Numbered from the stretch's first letter, positions 35,779 through 44,342 are shown. The stretch is DNA of 64,000 nt from Pseudomonas sp. FP2335 (GCF_030687535.1 NZ_CP117437.1:3059501-3123500), one strand, 5' to 3'. Numbers and translations: made by a program. The notes: generated by a model not told the origin, from the sequence alone.

Positions 35779-36237
35779 TCAGCGCGCCTTGAACACCGCG
35801 TAGGCTTGCAACAATCGCGGGAAGTCCTGGGGCTCGGGCAATTGCGCAAAACTTTCGACGGCCGGGATCGTTGCCCAGGCCAGTTTTTCGCAGGTCCAGG
35901 TCTCCATGAAGGGCGCGTAGCCACGGGTGTTATCCAACAAGGTCGCGCGCACGTTGACGAACTCGTCGATGCCATGGGGGCGCGTAAACAGCCAGCTCAT
36001 GCAATGAGGGCAAAAGTAGTGGCGATCGACCCCGTGCAACCCACCAATGACCGGGCAACCCTGGGTCACGGTGAAGCCGCTGGCGGGAACCAAGGCACTC
36101 AGGGAGAACGCGCTGGAGGACATTTTCTGGCAACCGGTGCAGTGGCACGCCATGGTAATCACCGGTTCCAGGCCCAGGCTGAAACGCACGCGGCCACAGC
36201 GACAGCCGCCCTCTTGCGGCAGGGTTTCGACGCTCAT
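35779..36237 (-). CDS. GFA-family (CENP-V fold) zinc protein
   Basis: A 152-aa protein with the zinc-binding set of glutathione-dependent formaldehyde-activating-like proteins: [24 protein letters not shown] and [11 protein letters not shown]. Most family members are not proven to act on formaldehyde. Two ATGs are adjacent; the second is preferred because it sits 5 bases after AAGGAAG. Confidence 0.88.
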   Translation of the reverse strand: MSVETLPQEGGCRCGRVRFSLGLEPVITMACHCTGCQKMSSSAFSLSALVPASGFTVTQGCPVIGGLHGVDRHYFCPHCMSWLFTRPHGIDEFVNVRATLLDNTRGYAPFMETWTCEKLAWATIPAVESFAQLPEPQDFPRLLQAYAVFKAR

Positions 36238-36348
36238 CATTGCTTCCTTTTTATGATTGGGGGCGTGGCAGATTAACCCCATGCCCAAGGGTTGAACAGG
36301 CCTACCCGCGCGTATCGAGCGACCTTGGAGTCACGCCAAAAATCCTTT

Positions 36349-36376
36349 GTAGATCACTGATCTACCGAGGTTTTTT
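36349..36376 (+). terminator. Hairpin with T-run upstream of the tRNA gene
   Basis: GTAGATC-ACT-GATCTAC (perfect 7-bp stem, 36349-36365), then CGAGG and six T. It resembles a terminator but lies 90 bases before tRNA-Leu with no plus-strand gene ending nearby, so its role is unclear. The rest of the 36238-36466 gap must contain the tRNA promoter. Confidence 0.4.
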
Positions 36377-36466
36377 CTGGCCTCTCGGGTGTAACAAACC
36401 TGCTATTCGAACTTGCACCGAAGCGTCCGGGGCTATATATTCCCAACCCTGCTGCAACGCGCTACC

Positions 36467-36553
36467 GCCCGAATGGCGAAACTGGTAGACGCATGGGACT
36501 TAAAATCCCCCGCTCGTAAGGGCGTCCCGGTTCGATTCCGGGTTCGGGCACCA
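36467..36553 (+). tRNA. tRNA-Leu (anticodon UAA)
   Basis: An 87-base class II tRNA: acceptor stem GCCCGAA/TTCGGGC, anticodon stem GGGA/TCCC around loop CTTAAAA with anticodon TAA at 36501-36503, a long variable arm (CCGCTCGTAAGGGCGT region), T-arm GGTTCGATTCC and encoded CCA. Prophage DNA begins immediately downstream, so its 3' end is the probable phage attachment site, and the gene remains intact after integration. Confidence 0.97.
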
Positions 36554-36561
36554 TATATATC

Positions 36562-36595
36562 AAGGGCTTGCATGAGATACTTCATGCAGGCCCTT
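36562..36595 (+). terminator. tRNA-Leu terminator
   Basis: AAGGGCTTGCATGA pairs with TCATGCAGGCCCTT across a short loop (one G-U pair), followed by AGTGTTTTTGTT. A long stem right after the CCA end. Confidence 0.7.
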
Positions 36596-36603
36596 AGTGT
36601 TTT

Positions 36604-36635
36604 TGTTCCGCAATTTCTGAAGCTGTTCCGCAATT
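36604..36635. repeat. Two 12-bp direct repeats beside the tRNA, possible integrase arm sites
   Basis: TGTTCCGCAATT occurs at 36604-36615 and 36624-36635, exactly 20 bp apart (two helical turns). Closely spaced direct repeats near the core are typical arm-type binding sites for tyrosine integrases at attL or attP. The rest of the gap to 36892 shows no gene. Confidence 0.45.
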
Positions 36636-36643
36636 CCTGCCAT

Positions 36644-36657
36644 CGGCGTCCTGCCGA
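36644..36657. repeat. 14-bp direct repeat, copy 1
   Basis: CGGCGTCCTGCCGA, followed by CGAACAC. Repeated exactly at 37208-37221 (there followed by GAGAACAC). The pair flanks the small membrane gene at 36893. Confidence 0.5.
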
Positions 36658-36892
36658 CGAACACCAACCCACAAACCTGACACATCCTGCGTTCGCTTGT
36701 AGAATCGCCCCGCTGTCGCAGGCAAGGCAGGCCGGCGGAAATAACCAAGCGCCATAGAGAAGGCGCCAAAGGGTCAGAGAATCAACGGAGCGACCAACAA
36801 AGACGCCGTTGTACTTAGCAAAAGATAGCGATACCATACCCACACAATCCTCATGGTGTAAGGGGATGATAGATAGAGAATAGGGACGTCGC

Positions 36893-37135
36893 ATGTATGC
36901 AGTTGGGCTTATAATTTCTTTCAAAATCGCTCTGTTAATATCGCTTTTTTTAGTGTTATCGGGGCTAAGAGCTGAGGCAGAGTACTTCAAAAAGCTCGGA
37001 GTGAGCGACTCTAAGATCAAGCGATTCTACAGAGAAAATTTAGTTTCTTCGTCTGTGACAGTGGCCCAAGTTACTCTGGTTGTCGGGTTTGTATTCTCGT
37101 TTATTTCCCTAACTACGATCTGGACAATTTCCTGA
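36893..37135 (+). CDS. Small membrane protein at the prophage end, 80 aa
   Basis: Two hydrophobic segments (about 3-24 and 54-76) separated by a charged loop (EYFKKLGVSDSKIKRFYREN). AGGGA lies 6 bases before the ATG. It is plus strand and AT richer than the neighbours, typical of a moron gene picked up at the phage end. It might be a superinfection-exclusion or holin-like protein, but nothing in the sequence decides this. Confidence 0.55.
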   Translation: MYAVGLIISFKIALLISLFLVLSGLRAEAEYFKKLGVSDSKIKRFYRENLVSSSVTVAQVTLVVGFVFSFISLTTIWTIS

Positions 37136-37207
37136 TACATATTGGGAAATGCCTTGGGCTCAGCCGTGACGAGCCCTTAACGCAATCACGGCCCCCCCCC
37201 CCTCCAA

Positions 37208-37221
37208 CGGCGTCCTGCCGA
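37208..37221. repeat. 14-bp direct repeat, copy 2
   Basis: Second copy of CGGCGTCCTGCCGA. Just before it is an 11-C homopolymer (37192-37202), a possible slippage or assembly-error site. Confidence 0.5.
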
Positions 37222-37235
37222 GAGAACACAATCCC

Positions 37236-37712
37236 TTATTGACGCATCGAATCAAAGCTTCGCTCACAAGCAAGTCCAGCTATTCTGGCGCGGTCATACG
37301 CGACCGCCAACTCTCCCGCTCTTTTGTCAGCCCGTTGGAGCAGGTCGGAGAGCACCATTGCGGCGCGGGTGGCTGACGCGCCTCGCTGGGCAGCTCCGGA
37401 ATCGCCGCAGGCAGTGGCGGCAAACTGGGTGGCTTCGACATGCAGCCGGTCACCAGCAGCATCAGCGGTGCCAGCATCCACAGCTGCAGCCTTGTTCTGT
37501 TCTCGCGCATTGCTTGCCTCCTTGTTCACTGACGCCTGGCGGCGTTGTTCTTCTTTCCTGGCCTCGTCGCCGGCGCCTTTGAGTGCGACGGCATGGTCCC
37601 GCTCGATCTCTGCCAACTGTTCGCCGTAGCGCCAGTCCTGCACCTGCCAGGTGCCGCCGGCGCTGATCACCATCGCCAGCAGGATCGCGACCAAGATCTG
37701 CCCGGGCGTCAT
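37236..37712 (-). CDS. Rz-like spanin (i-spanin), DUF2514 family
   Basis: A 158-aa protein with one N-terminal membrane anchor (ILVAILLAMVISAGGTW) and a long helical periplasmic part (EIERDHAVALKGAGDEARKE onward), matching phage Rz-like DUF2514 proteins. With the lipoprotein nested in another frame it would bridge the inner and outer membranes at lysis. Its ATG overlaps the stop of the upstream gene (ATGA). Confidence 0.8.
   Translation of the reverse strand: MTPGQILVAILLAMVISAGGTWQVQDWRYGEQLAEIERDHAVALKGAGDEARKEEQRRQASVNKEASNAREQNKAAAVDAGTADAAGDRLHVEATQFAATACGDSGAAQRGASATRAAMVLSDLLQRADKRAGELAVAYDRARIAGLACERSFDSMRQ
37280..37510 (-). CDS. Rz1-like spanin lipoprotein, nested within the Rz gene
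   Basis: A 76-aa product in a different frame wholly inside the Rz-like gene. It has a lipobox (WMLAPLMLLVTGC, lipidated C23) followed by a proline-rich stretch (PPSLPPLPAAIPELPSEARQ), the hallmark of Rz1. A GGAGG ribosome site lies 6 bases before the ATG. Nested Rz/Rz1 genes are well known in lambdoid phages, so this is a real gene, not a shadow. Confidence 0.8.
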   Translation of the reverse strand: MRENRTRLQLWMLAPLMLLVTGCMSKPPSLPPLPAAIPELPSEARQPPAPQWCSPTCSNGLTKERESWRSRMTAPE

Positions 37713-38134
37713 GCCAACGCCCGCCGCACGCCTTCAGCCAGCACCGCGTCGGGATAGGCATACTCGGCGTTCTCGTGATGGATGATTGCCTTGACGAAGC
37801 CAGCCATCACCGGCGCCTGGGTCAGGTCGACATCCGCCCCAGGCCGGGTGCCGGTGTTCGCCTCCACTGCGCGCACGTAGGCAGCGGTATCGTTCTCCAC
37901 CGCCGGTGCCCAGCGGCTGATGATGGCCTTCACCGTCTTCAGTCCGTGCTTGCGCTGGTATGTCAGCAGCAACTTGCCCAGGGCGCGGATACCGTTCTCG
38001 GCAGTGTCGAACCGGGCGAAGCGCTTCTCGATGGTGGGGTCTGGCTTGAGTTGGCCCTGCCATTGGTTAACGGGGTTGTAATCGATGTTGCCGGGGTTGC
38101 GGTTGCGTACCCCACGGGTTTCGGTGGTCGGCAT
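37709..38134 (-). CDS. Phage lysis/structural protein, putative peptidoglycan hydrolase
   Basis: A 141-aa protein beginning RGVRNRNPGNIDYN, a pattern found in Pseudomonas phage proteins annotated as structural or lysozyme-like, with FDTAENGIRALGKLLLTYQR. In this position, just before the spanin genes, an endolysin or virion-associated muralytic enzyme is likely, but catalytic residues cannot be assigned. CTGGAG precedes the ATG, itself preceded by a terminator-like hairpin. Confidence 0.65.
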   Translation of the reverse strand: MPTTETRGVRNRNPGNIDYNPVNQWQGQLKPDPTIEKRFARFDTAENGIRALGKLLLTYQRKHGLKTVKAIISRWAPAVENDTAAYVRAVEANTGTRPGADVDLTQAPVMAGFVKAIIHHENAEYAYPDAVLAEGVRRALA

Positions 38135-38148
38135 GCTTTTCTCCAGAC

Positions 38149-38173
38149 AAAAAAATACCCGCTCATGGCGGGT
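38149..38173 (-). terminator. CCCGC-stem hairpin before the lysis gene
   Basis: ACCCGC-TCATG-GCGGGT with seven T on the minus strand, directly followed by the CTGGAG ribosome site of the next gene. One of a recurring set in this prophage. Confidence 0.6.
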
Positions 38174-38191
38174 GTGGATGCGGTTTGAGCG

Positions 38192-38431
38192 TCAAGCTTC
38201 AATCGGGGCCGGGAGCGGGTAGCGCGCCTTGATTGTCGTCACCAACTCAACCCAGGCGGAAAAGTCCGGCACAGCACCTTGAACAAGCGCGTCGTAGGCG
38301 ATCTCAAGCCTCAGTGGATCGGACTCTTGCTGATAGGCTGCGCGGCGCTGAGAGTGGGCGGTTGCAAGGGAGGACTGATATTCGACAGCGCGCTTCTGTT
38401 CGGCGGTCACTGCCTGGCTGAAGTCGATCAT
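38192..38431 (-). CDS. Small phage protein, 79 aa
   Basis: MIDFSQAVTAEQKRAVEYQS followed by an Arg/Gln-rich helix and a C-terminal LVTTIKARYPLPAPIEA. The pattern is like small tail-fibre assembly or chaperone proteins encoded after fibres in Pseudomonas prophages. AGGAG precedes the ATG, which overlaps the previous stop (ATGA). Confidence 0.6.
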   Translation of the reverse strand: MIDFSQAVTAEQKRAVEYQSSLATAHSQRRAAYQQESDPLRLEIAYDALVQGAVPDFSAWVELVTTIKARYPLPAPIEA

Positions 38432-38757
38432 TGCGCGATCTCCTGGAGTGCTGGTTTCTGATCAAAGTCTGTTGGGAGCGAAACGCGCCCGTCCGGCGGG
38501 TTCGTAATACTGGCCGGGTACCATGAGGCCTGGCCTCCGCACGGGCCGACGGGCATGGTGATCGTTACGATCAGGTTCCCATTCACACGCTCGACGGCGT
38601 CGTTGATCCATTCACAATCCACGGCTTCGGCAGGAAGCGTTGCCCCGTCCGGCAGGGGACCGAAATCAAGAGCAACACCATTGATGGTCAGCGAATCGCC
38701 GCGCTTGAAGATTTCCAGACTCGCATCGGAACGGGTTGATACCAGGTTAATGATCAT
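38428..38757 (-). CDS. Hypothetical phage tail-associated protein
   Basis: A 109-aa protein (SDASLEIFKRGDSLTINGVA, then LIVTITMPVGPCGG), probably beta rich. Start taken at the ATG that overlaps the fibre-gene stop as ATGA; another ATG six bases upstream is equally possible. Its location between a fibre gene and a small assembly-type gene suggests a fibre-related role, unproven. Confidence 0.6.
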   Translation of the reverse strand: MIINLVSTRSDASLEIFKRGDSLTINGVALDFGPLPDGATLPAEAVDCEWINDAVERVNGNLIVTITMPVGPCGGQASWYPASITNPPDGRVSLPTDFDQKPALQEIAQ

Positions 38758-39518
38758 TTCCATTTACCTATCGCCAAGTAATTGCAGCTGAAATTGCGAG
38801 AGGCCACGGAGGCAGACGAAAGCATCATAGGCACGCCAAGGCTTGTCGTACTGCCACCATTACCGTCCCATGTTAGAACCCCTGAACTGTAGGACTGGCA
38901 CATAAATGTCGGTGCAGCGATAAAGGCAGACGGGAAGGTAATCGTCGCCGCGTAACCGTAGAAAAGCGACCCGGTTACGTTCGTTACAGCACAGGTGCGC
39001 GTAACCAATCCAAAGCAGATCTGCGTGCCATCTGCGAATCGGATGTAGGTACCGTTTGCGTTTGTACCTGTTTCAAATATCGCGCCAGACGTCACGATGC
39101 CGACCAGATCAGCATATGCACCAGTTTTCAGGCCGAGCGCGGCGCCGGCGCCTGCAGCTGTCGTTGATCCAGTACCCCCCTTTGTGACGGGCACAACATT
39201 CTCGGTGGACACCGAGCCCAGACCAGCCAGAGTACTGCCCCACTGCTGAATCATCGCCCGGGCCTGATCTGCCAGGTCCTTGGTGTAACCCTGCACAGGC
39301 GTGAGGGAGTAGCCCCCCGCCGCGTTCGTTGCTCCACGATAATTCGGTGAGATCGAAAGCACCGTATTGCTGACAACGTTGGTGACCTCGTACCAGCCGC
39401 CATCAGGGCCGAGAAACGCATCACCTACTCGGCAGTTGGCGACAAAGGATGTGCCGGTGCCTGTAACAGTATTGGAATTCAAAGTTACAGCAACGGTGCC
39501 GGTTCTATACCATGGCAT
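38754..39518 (-). CDS. Phage tail fibre protein
   Basis: A 254-aa protein. The N-terminal part (MPWYRTGTVAVTLNSNTVTG, then FVANCRVGDAFLGPDGGWYEV) is a fibre domain seen in many Pseudomonas siphophages; the middle LVPVTKGGTGSTTA-type segment (VVPVTKGGTGSTTAAGAG) is typical of fibre shafts; the C-terminal part is probably the receptor-binding tip. CTGGAG ribosome site. Confidence 0.75.
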   Translation of the reverse strand: MPWYRTGTVAVTLNSNTVTGTGTSFVANCRVGDAFLGPDGGWYEVTNVVSNTVLSISPNYRGATNAAGGYSLTPVQGYTKDLADQARAMIQQWGSTLAGLGSVSTENVVPVTKGGTGSTTAAGAGAALGLKTGAYADLVGIVTSGAIFETGTNANGTYIRFADGTQICFGLVTRTCAVTNVTGSLFYGYAATITFPSAFIAAPTFMCQSYSSGVLTWDGNGGSTTSLGVPMMLSSASVASRNFSCNYLAIGKWK

Positions 39519-39533
39519 GTTTTTCTCCAGACA

Positions 39534-39556
39534 ATAAAAAACCGCACTTGGCGGAT
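39534..39556 (-). terminator. Weak hairpin before the tail fibre gene
   Basis: CCGC-ACTTG-GCGG with a T-rich run on the minus strand, then the CTGGAG site of the fibre gene. Shorter stem than the others of its kind. Confidence 0.35.
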
Positions 39557-39581
39557 ATTGAACATCAACAAGCTGCCTTAC

Positions 39582-40211
39582 TTAGGACATTGGCTTGGCG
39601 AAAGATATTGGAATATAAAAATGCACAGAGTTTGATACGCCAACTATAAAGGGAACAATTCGATTGTTCTCATACTCCCAAGTACAGTATAGCTTTGCAT
39701 ACCCCGAGGAAGACCCACAAACATCCATACCAATATTATTTATCAGCATATAGTCACCAGTATCAACGGGCGAATAAGCCGTCCAACTACTTTTCGTCTG
39801 TCCTTGCGAGGTGTTGCTTGAGCCAAGATACGTCCATTGCGTTATCGTTCTAGTGAATTGGGCGCAGGGCGTGCCACTATCAAAAAGAAGTTTCGACTGT
39901 CCATCCCAGATCCGAAAACCATAACCGGAAACTTCACGCGACTGAAATGCCGCGACAAAAAAATTGCCCGGCACATTCCCTATAAAGGTGAATCCCGTCC
40001 AGTTCCCAGGCGTCCCGCTGATAGTTGCATACTGAAAAGTGGATGATGCATCGGGCCTTACAAAAACCAGCGGAGGTTCATCGGTGGTGATTGGTGGTGA
40101 AAAAGTAGCACCGCCAGAGTATCTTCCTCTCTGCAAAACAACCAATCTTGAAAATTCAGAATCAAGAGTCACCACATCATTGCTGTTCCTAAACTCAATG
40201 CCATAGGACAT
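39582..40211 (-). CDS. Hypothetical phage tail protein, 209 aa
   Basis: A beta-rich protein starting MSYGIEFRNSNDVVTLDSEF. Its N-terminal half follows the same pattern as the upstream 116-aa protein (M-T/S-YG, an acidic serine strand, a PPI and an F/Y-x-x-I segment), so the two look like diverged copies. Lower GC than the neighbouring tail genes suggests recent exchange, as is common for receptor-contact genes. ATG directly follows the TAA of the previous gene. Confidence 0.65.
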   Translation of the reverse strand: MSYGIEFRNSNDVVTLDSEFSRLVVLQRGRYSGGATFSPPITTDEPPLVFVRPDASSTFQYATISGTPGNWTGFTFIGNVPGNFFVAAFQSREVSGYGFRIWDGQSKLLFDSGTPCAQFTRTITQWTYLGSSNTSQGQTKSSWTAYSPVDTGDYMLINNIGMDVCGSSSGYAKLYCTWEYENNRIVPFIVGVSNSVHFYIPISFAKPMS

Positions 40212-40562
40212 TTACCTATACCTCATAACCAGCAGCCTTTGGGAGCCGAGAGCCATATCTGAGTCGGTGAAATACCTATTACCAAACCAAACATAAACCC
40301 CACCCGAAACAACTTGGGGCTCAAATTGAGCAGCATATGGATTCTGTGCATTTGGGTCCTTCGGGTAAGCGCCGGAAGGTATGCATATTGCTGAATGGGT
40401 GCTTGGCTCGACACCAGGAATAGCTATATATACATTCCTTGGGCCGGATGAAATCGGCGGCCCTCTTGTAACTATCGAGGAATGAATAACCCTGACAGTA
40501 AAGGAGCTTTCATCCAGCTCAAGGAGGCCGGTCGGCCCCCAAGTTCTCACTCCATAGGTCAT
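40212..40562 (-). CDS. Hypothetical phage tail protein, 116 aa
   Basis: MTYGVRTWGPTGLLELDESS is a start seen in proteins encoded just after gene J in many prophages (DUF6453-like). Overlaps the J stop as ATGA with a G-rich ribosome site. Probably a tail-tip accessory protein. An in-frame start 18 bases earlier lies inside J and is less likely. Confidence 0.65.
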   Translation of the reverse strand: MTYGVRTWGPTGLLELDESSFTVRVIHSSIVTRGPPISSGPRNVYIAIPGVEPSTHSAICIPSGAYPKDPNAQNPYAAQFEPQVVSGGVYVWFGNRYFTDSDMALGSQRLLVMRYR

Positions 40563-43500
40563 GCGGAAAGATCCCCCCACTGATACCGCTTCACTCCGTT
40601 TTCATCGAACACTTTGCCGCCGGCATTGTTAATGACCTGCCGCGCCTGCCCACCGAAAGCACTGTTGATTTCGAAGGTTCCGTCGAAGAACAGCTTCCAG
40701 CCACTCTGTCCCGCCACATAGTTGTTCGACTGAATGTAGCTGCCGATTTTGGCGTTGGTGATCGTGCCGTCCTGGATGAACGCCGAGTTCATGAAGACCT
40801 GACCGCCCTGCACCACGAATGGCGTGGTGATTGCTCCACCAGCAAGCGTGTTCACCACTGCAAATCGATCAGCGCTGACCAGGAACTGGCTTTGCAACAA
40901 GCCGTCGGCGTTCTGCTCGATGCCCAGGCCGATCCCCGCCGCCACGTACTGGCCGTTGGCGTTGATCTGCATCTTCACCGCCCACATCGTGGACAACTTG
41001 CCGTCGGTGTCGGCTTGAGCCCTGGCGGTGACTTGGATTGACGCCTTGTTTTTCCACTCGTTGACTGCGCTGGCCAGATCTCCCTCATCAGTGCCGTCGC
41101 GAGCACCGCCAGCGATGGCTTCGAGCGTGGTGGACTGGGATGCAACCGAGTTGCTGGTGTCCGCAAGTGACTGCGTGACGGTCTGCACGGCAGCAGTATT
41201 GGTATCTACGCTGCTTTTCAGCTGGTCGATACGCTCAGTGGTTGCCAGCTTGTCGGTGGCCACCACCTGCTCAAGCGTGGTCAATGCCGCTTTGTTCGCC
41301 CCCACCGCCGCATCCAGCGACGTAGTGCGTTCAACCATTGCCAGGTTATCGGAAGCCTGCAACTTCACCTGCTGTGCAAACTTCGCGGCGGCATCCCAGT
41401 TTTGCAGGGCGCCGGCAAGATCACCCTCCCCGTCATCCTCGCGCCAGCTTGCCTGGAGCGATTGCAGCGCCGAAGCGTTCGCCGTGACCTTGCCGTCCAC
41501 AGCCTCGATAGAGGTCTTGTTCTGCTGGATCTGGAGCGCCATGGCCTGGGTTGTTTGGGCAATGGTGCCCATGTTGAACCAGAACTCGACAGCGGGCGGC
41601 GGGGTATCCACCGGCACCGTCTTGAGCGCCTGCCACAGGTTCTGCCCGGTGCGAACAATCTGCCCAGCGCTGTAGGTCTTGGCCGGGTCGTAGACAAGGG
41701 CGTCCGTTACCTGGTCGATCAGAGCCTCCAGCTCCTGCTTGGCCTGCTCCAAACGATCATTGACCGAACCGGGGCCGGACCCGGAAATCAGATCGATCTC
41801 GTCAAGGAGCTCTTTGGCCAGTTCTGACTCGCCCACCTGGCCGGCGATCAGCTCCAGGATTGGACTGGCGCTTGAGCTGGCCTGCCCCAACACGCCATTG
41901 ACCACCGGATAGAACGGACCGACGTTGCCGGTGCGGTCCACCAGGCGCGCCCAGAAGAAGAACTGCGCGCCGGCGGCCAGGGCCTGCATGCTGTAATTCG
42001 CCTGGGGATACGCCAAGTCGGCAAGCTTGGTAGCCGCCGACAGGTCATTGGCTGGGCCATACCACAGCTCGGTGCGCTGAGTGTCCTCGGCGCCGGGCGG
42101 GAAAGCCCAGCGGATGCCGATGCCGAACAGTTCGCTGGTGGTGGACAGAAGCGCCACCGCCGGCGGAAGGCCGACCTTGCCTTCCAGGTTGGTCAGGTTG
42201 GAGCTTTTCCAGATCGACGAGATTTCAAAGGCACTCACCGAGCGGACTCGGGCCAGATAGGCGCCCGAGTAGATGCCAGTGACGTCGACACTCGTCGAGC
42301 CGGTGCGCTGCAGCTTGATCCAGTTGCCGCTGTCCTTACGCCACTCCACGTCGTACGCGACCGCGCCAGGGACGGCAGGCCACGAGATGTTCATGGTGCT
42401 GATTGCCAGGCCTTGGTCCACGGAGTAATTCGAGGTGATGCCCACGCTCGACGGCGCGGGAACCACGGTGATCGGCACAACGCTGATTGGCCGATCCTCC
42501 AGCCGGGCGCCGGTGTCGATGTGGTCGAACTTGCTCGGGTCGTACTGCACGGCCGAGATCTCGAACACACCGGCCTCTGGGCGGGCCACGCTGACCACAC
42601 GATAAAGCGGAATCGCCAGGTCGTCAGCATCCAGCGCCCATACCAGTTCGCGCTCAGGCGGCACGGAGTAGGCCAGGGTTACGGTGACCTGTCGGCCGCT
42701 GACCAGTTGCACGGTGCGGCCCTCGCACTTGCCGTCTGGCAGGTTGAGGATCAGCCGGTCGCCGGGCTTGGCCTGGGTGTCGCGGTCCAGGGTGATAACC
42801 TTGCCGTTCACCGCCGAGATGCGCCCACCCACCGGCCGACCCGCCAGCAGTTCGTCGGCAATCGGGATCACGTATCCGGGCAGCGGGATACGCCCATCGA
42901 GACCGACCTTGAAGGTGACGGCGCGGTCTTTGGAGTTGGTGAGCAGCGCCCACTTACCACGGCGCTGTGCCTCCGACTCGCGGGTGCAGCCGATGGCGCT
43001 GATCTCCAACGGGTTGTCGCCGTAGCGTCGCTGCAACTTTGGATCCGTGACCGCCGTGACGTCGGTATCGTAGTTGTTGGCCGGGTTGTCGTAGCTGATC
43101 AGCGCCCGGGTGTAGCGCGTGCGCTCCGAGGCGCTGGAGTAGGTGAACTTGCCGTCGATCACGTTCGCACGGGTGTAGGCGAAGTCGAAGTCGGTGGCGC
43201 GCGGCATGTCCGCCAGTGTGAAGACCTGGCCCTGGGCCCAGTAGGTCATGCCACGGTAGATGGTCGAGATGTCTTGCAGCAGTGACCAGGCGTCGGCCTT
43301 GCTCTGCAGGTTGAGATTGCAGATGAAGCGCGGCTCCTGGCCGCCCTTCCCGTTCGGCACCATCTGGTCGCAGTACTGGGAGATGCGATAGAGCTCCCAC
43401 TTGTCGACCATCCACGGTTTGATGCGCCGGCCCAGGCCGAAGCGGTCGGCCGTGGTGATGTCGTAGGTCATCCAAACAGCGTTGTCGGTCCAAGCCTGTT

Positions 43501-44326
43501 TGAAGGTGCCGTCCCAAATACCGGTATACGAGCGCGACACAGGGTCGTAGTTGCTCGGCACCTGTATCTTGCGACCGTTGCAGCGAACCGTGACGGCAGG
43601 AATGTTTCTGAACTGCTCAGCTGAAAACTCGATGTAGAGCAGTGCGGTGTTCGGGTATCGGATCTTGGCGTCGATTACCTCTGTAAAGCCGGCGATCTGC
43701 ATCGTGTCGGAAATTTTGTTGTTGTTCTGGTTGATGGTCACCCGGGTAATACGCATCAGCCAGCCGGTGGTGGCCCTGGGCAAATCGATACGGCGGGTGC
43801 GCTCGTAAAGGCTGGTGGTCTTGCCGTCGACCGCTTCGCTAAGCACCTGCTGGTAGGCGCCGCCGTCGGTGGCCAGCTCAACTTTGTACACGATCCGGTA
43901 ACCGTTGATGTTGCCGCTGGCATCAACAGACTGGAGCGCCGGCCAGGCAAAACGCACGCGCACGGCCGAAAGCTGGGTATTGGTGATCGCCCGAACCCAT
44001 GGTGTGCCGCTGCGGAGTTCGGTGCTGATCGTGGTTTCGTTTTCTACTGATGGAATCCCGGCGATCGATGCTTGGTCCACACCTCCGGTGCGCCACTCCC
44101 ATTTCACATTTGGGAAGTTCATATTGCCTTGAGGGTCTTGAATTGGAGTGTCGTCCAAGAAGATATCCCGCGCTGTAGGCGTACCGTCAAACTCCCCCTC
44201 ACCTACCGCGATAAGCATTTTGGCCAGCGCAACAGAGCGCAGACTGTCCGGGGCTTCCGTTGGCGTTTTTGGCTTATCCTCGCCACCTTTGGCGCCGTGG
44301 ATATCAATCTTGCGTGCTGCGCCCAT
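40559..44326 (-). CDS. Central tail hub / host-specificity protein J
   Basis: A 1255-aa lambda J-like tail-tip protein. N-terminal MGAARKIDIHGAKGGEDKPK and SVALAKMLIAVGEGEFDG are classical. A hub region to about 620 is followed by fibronectin-III-like domains (about 620-800), a coiled-coil stretch (about 900-1100; for example MALQIQQNKTSIEAVDGKVT) and a DUF1983-like C-terminal part ending FDENGVKRYQWGDLSA. It closes the tail tip and helps determine host range. The start was chosen after CCTGGAG; a 60-codon upstream extension crosses gene I. Confidence 0.9.
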   Translation of the reverse strand: MGAARKIDIHGAKGGEDKPKTPTEAPDSLRSVALAKMLIAVGEGEFDGTPTARDIFLDDTPIQDPQGNMNFPNVKWEWRTGGVDQASIAGIPSVENETTISTELRSGTPWVRAITNTQLSAVRVRFAWPALQSVDASGNINGYRIVYKVELATDGGAYQQVLSEAVDGKTTSLYERTRRIDLPRATTGWLMRITRVTINQNNNKISDTMQIAGFTEVIDAKIRYPNTALLYIEFSAEQFRNIPAVTVRCNGRKIQVPSNYDPVSRSYTGIWDGTFKQAWTDNAVWMTYDITTADRFGLGRRIKPWMVDKWELYRISQYCDQMVPNGKGGQEPRFICNLNLQSKADAWSLLQDISTIYRGMTYWAQGQVFTLADMPRATDFDFAYTRANVIDGKFTYSSASERTRYTRALISYDNPANNYDTDVTAVTDPKLQRRYGDNPLEISAIGCTRESEAQRRGKWALLTNSKDRAVTFKVGLDGRIPLPGYVIPIADELLAGRPVGGRISAVNGKVITLDRDTQAKPGDRLILNLPDGKCEGRTVQLVSGRQVTVTLAYSVPPERELVWALDADDLAIPLYRVVSVARPEAGVFEISAVQYDPSKFDHIDTGARLEDRPISVVPITVVPAPSSVGITSNYSVDQGLAISTMNISWPAVPGAVAYDVEWRKDSGNWIKLQRTGSTSVDVTGIYSGAYLARVRSVSAFEISSIWKSSNLTNLEGKVGLPPAVALLSTTSELFGIGIRWAFPPGAEDTQRTELWYGPANDLSAATKLADLAYPQANYSMQALAAGAQFFFWARLVDRTGNVGPFYPVVNGVLGQASSSASPILELIAGQVGESELAKELLDEIDLISGSGPGSVNDRLEQAKQELEALIDQVTDALVYDPAKTYSAGQIVRTGQNLWQALKTVPVDTPPPAVEFWFNMGTIAQTTQAMALQIQQNKTSIEAVDGKVTANASALQSLQASWREDDGEGDLAGALQNWDAAAKFAQQVKLQASDNLAMVERTTSLDAAVGANKAALTTLEQVVATDKLATTERIDQLKSSVDTNTAAVQTVTQSLADTSNSVASQSTTLEAIAGGARDGTDEGDLASAVNEWKNKASIQVTARAQADTDGKLSTMWAVKMQINANGQYVAAGIGLGIEQNADGLLQSQFLVSADRFAVVNTLAGGAITTPFVVQGGQVFMNSAFIQDGTITNAKIGSYIQSNNYVAGQSGWKLFFDGTFEINSAFGGQARQVINNAGGKVFDENGVKRYQWGDLSA

Positions 44327-44342
44327 GCTTTTCTCCAGGCAA

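Noticed and set aside
36433..37020. 195-aa minus-strand frame across the tRNA-Leu gene
   Set aside because: Overlaps the tRNA and attachment region; not a protein gene.
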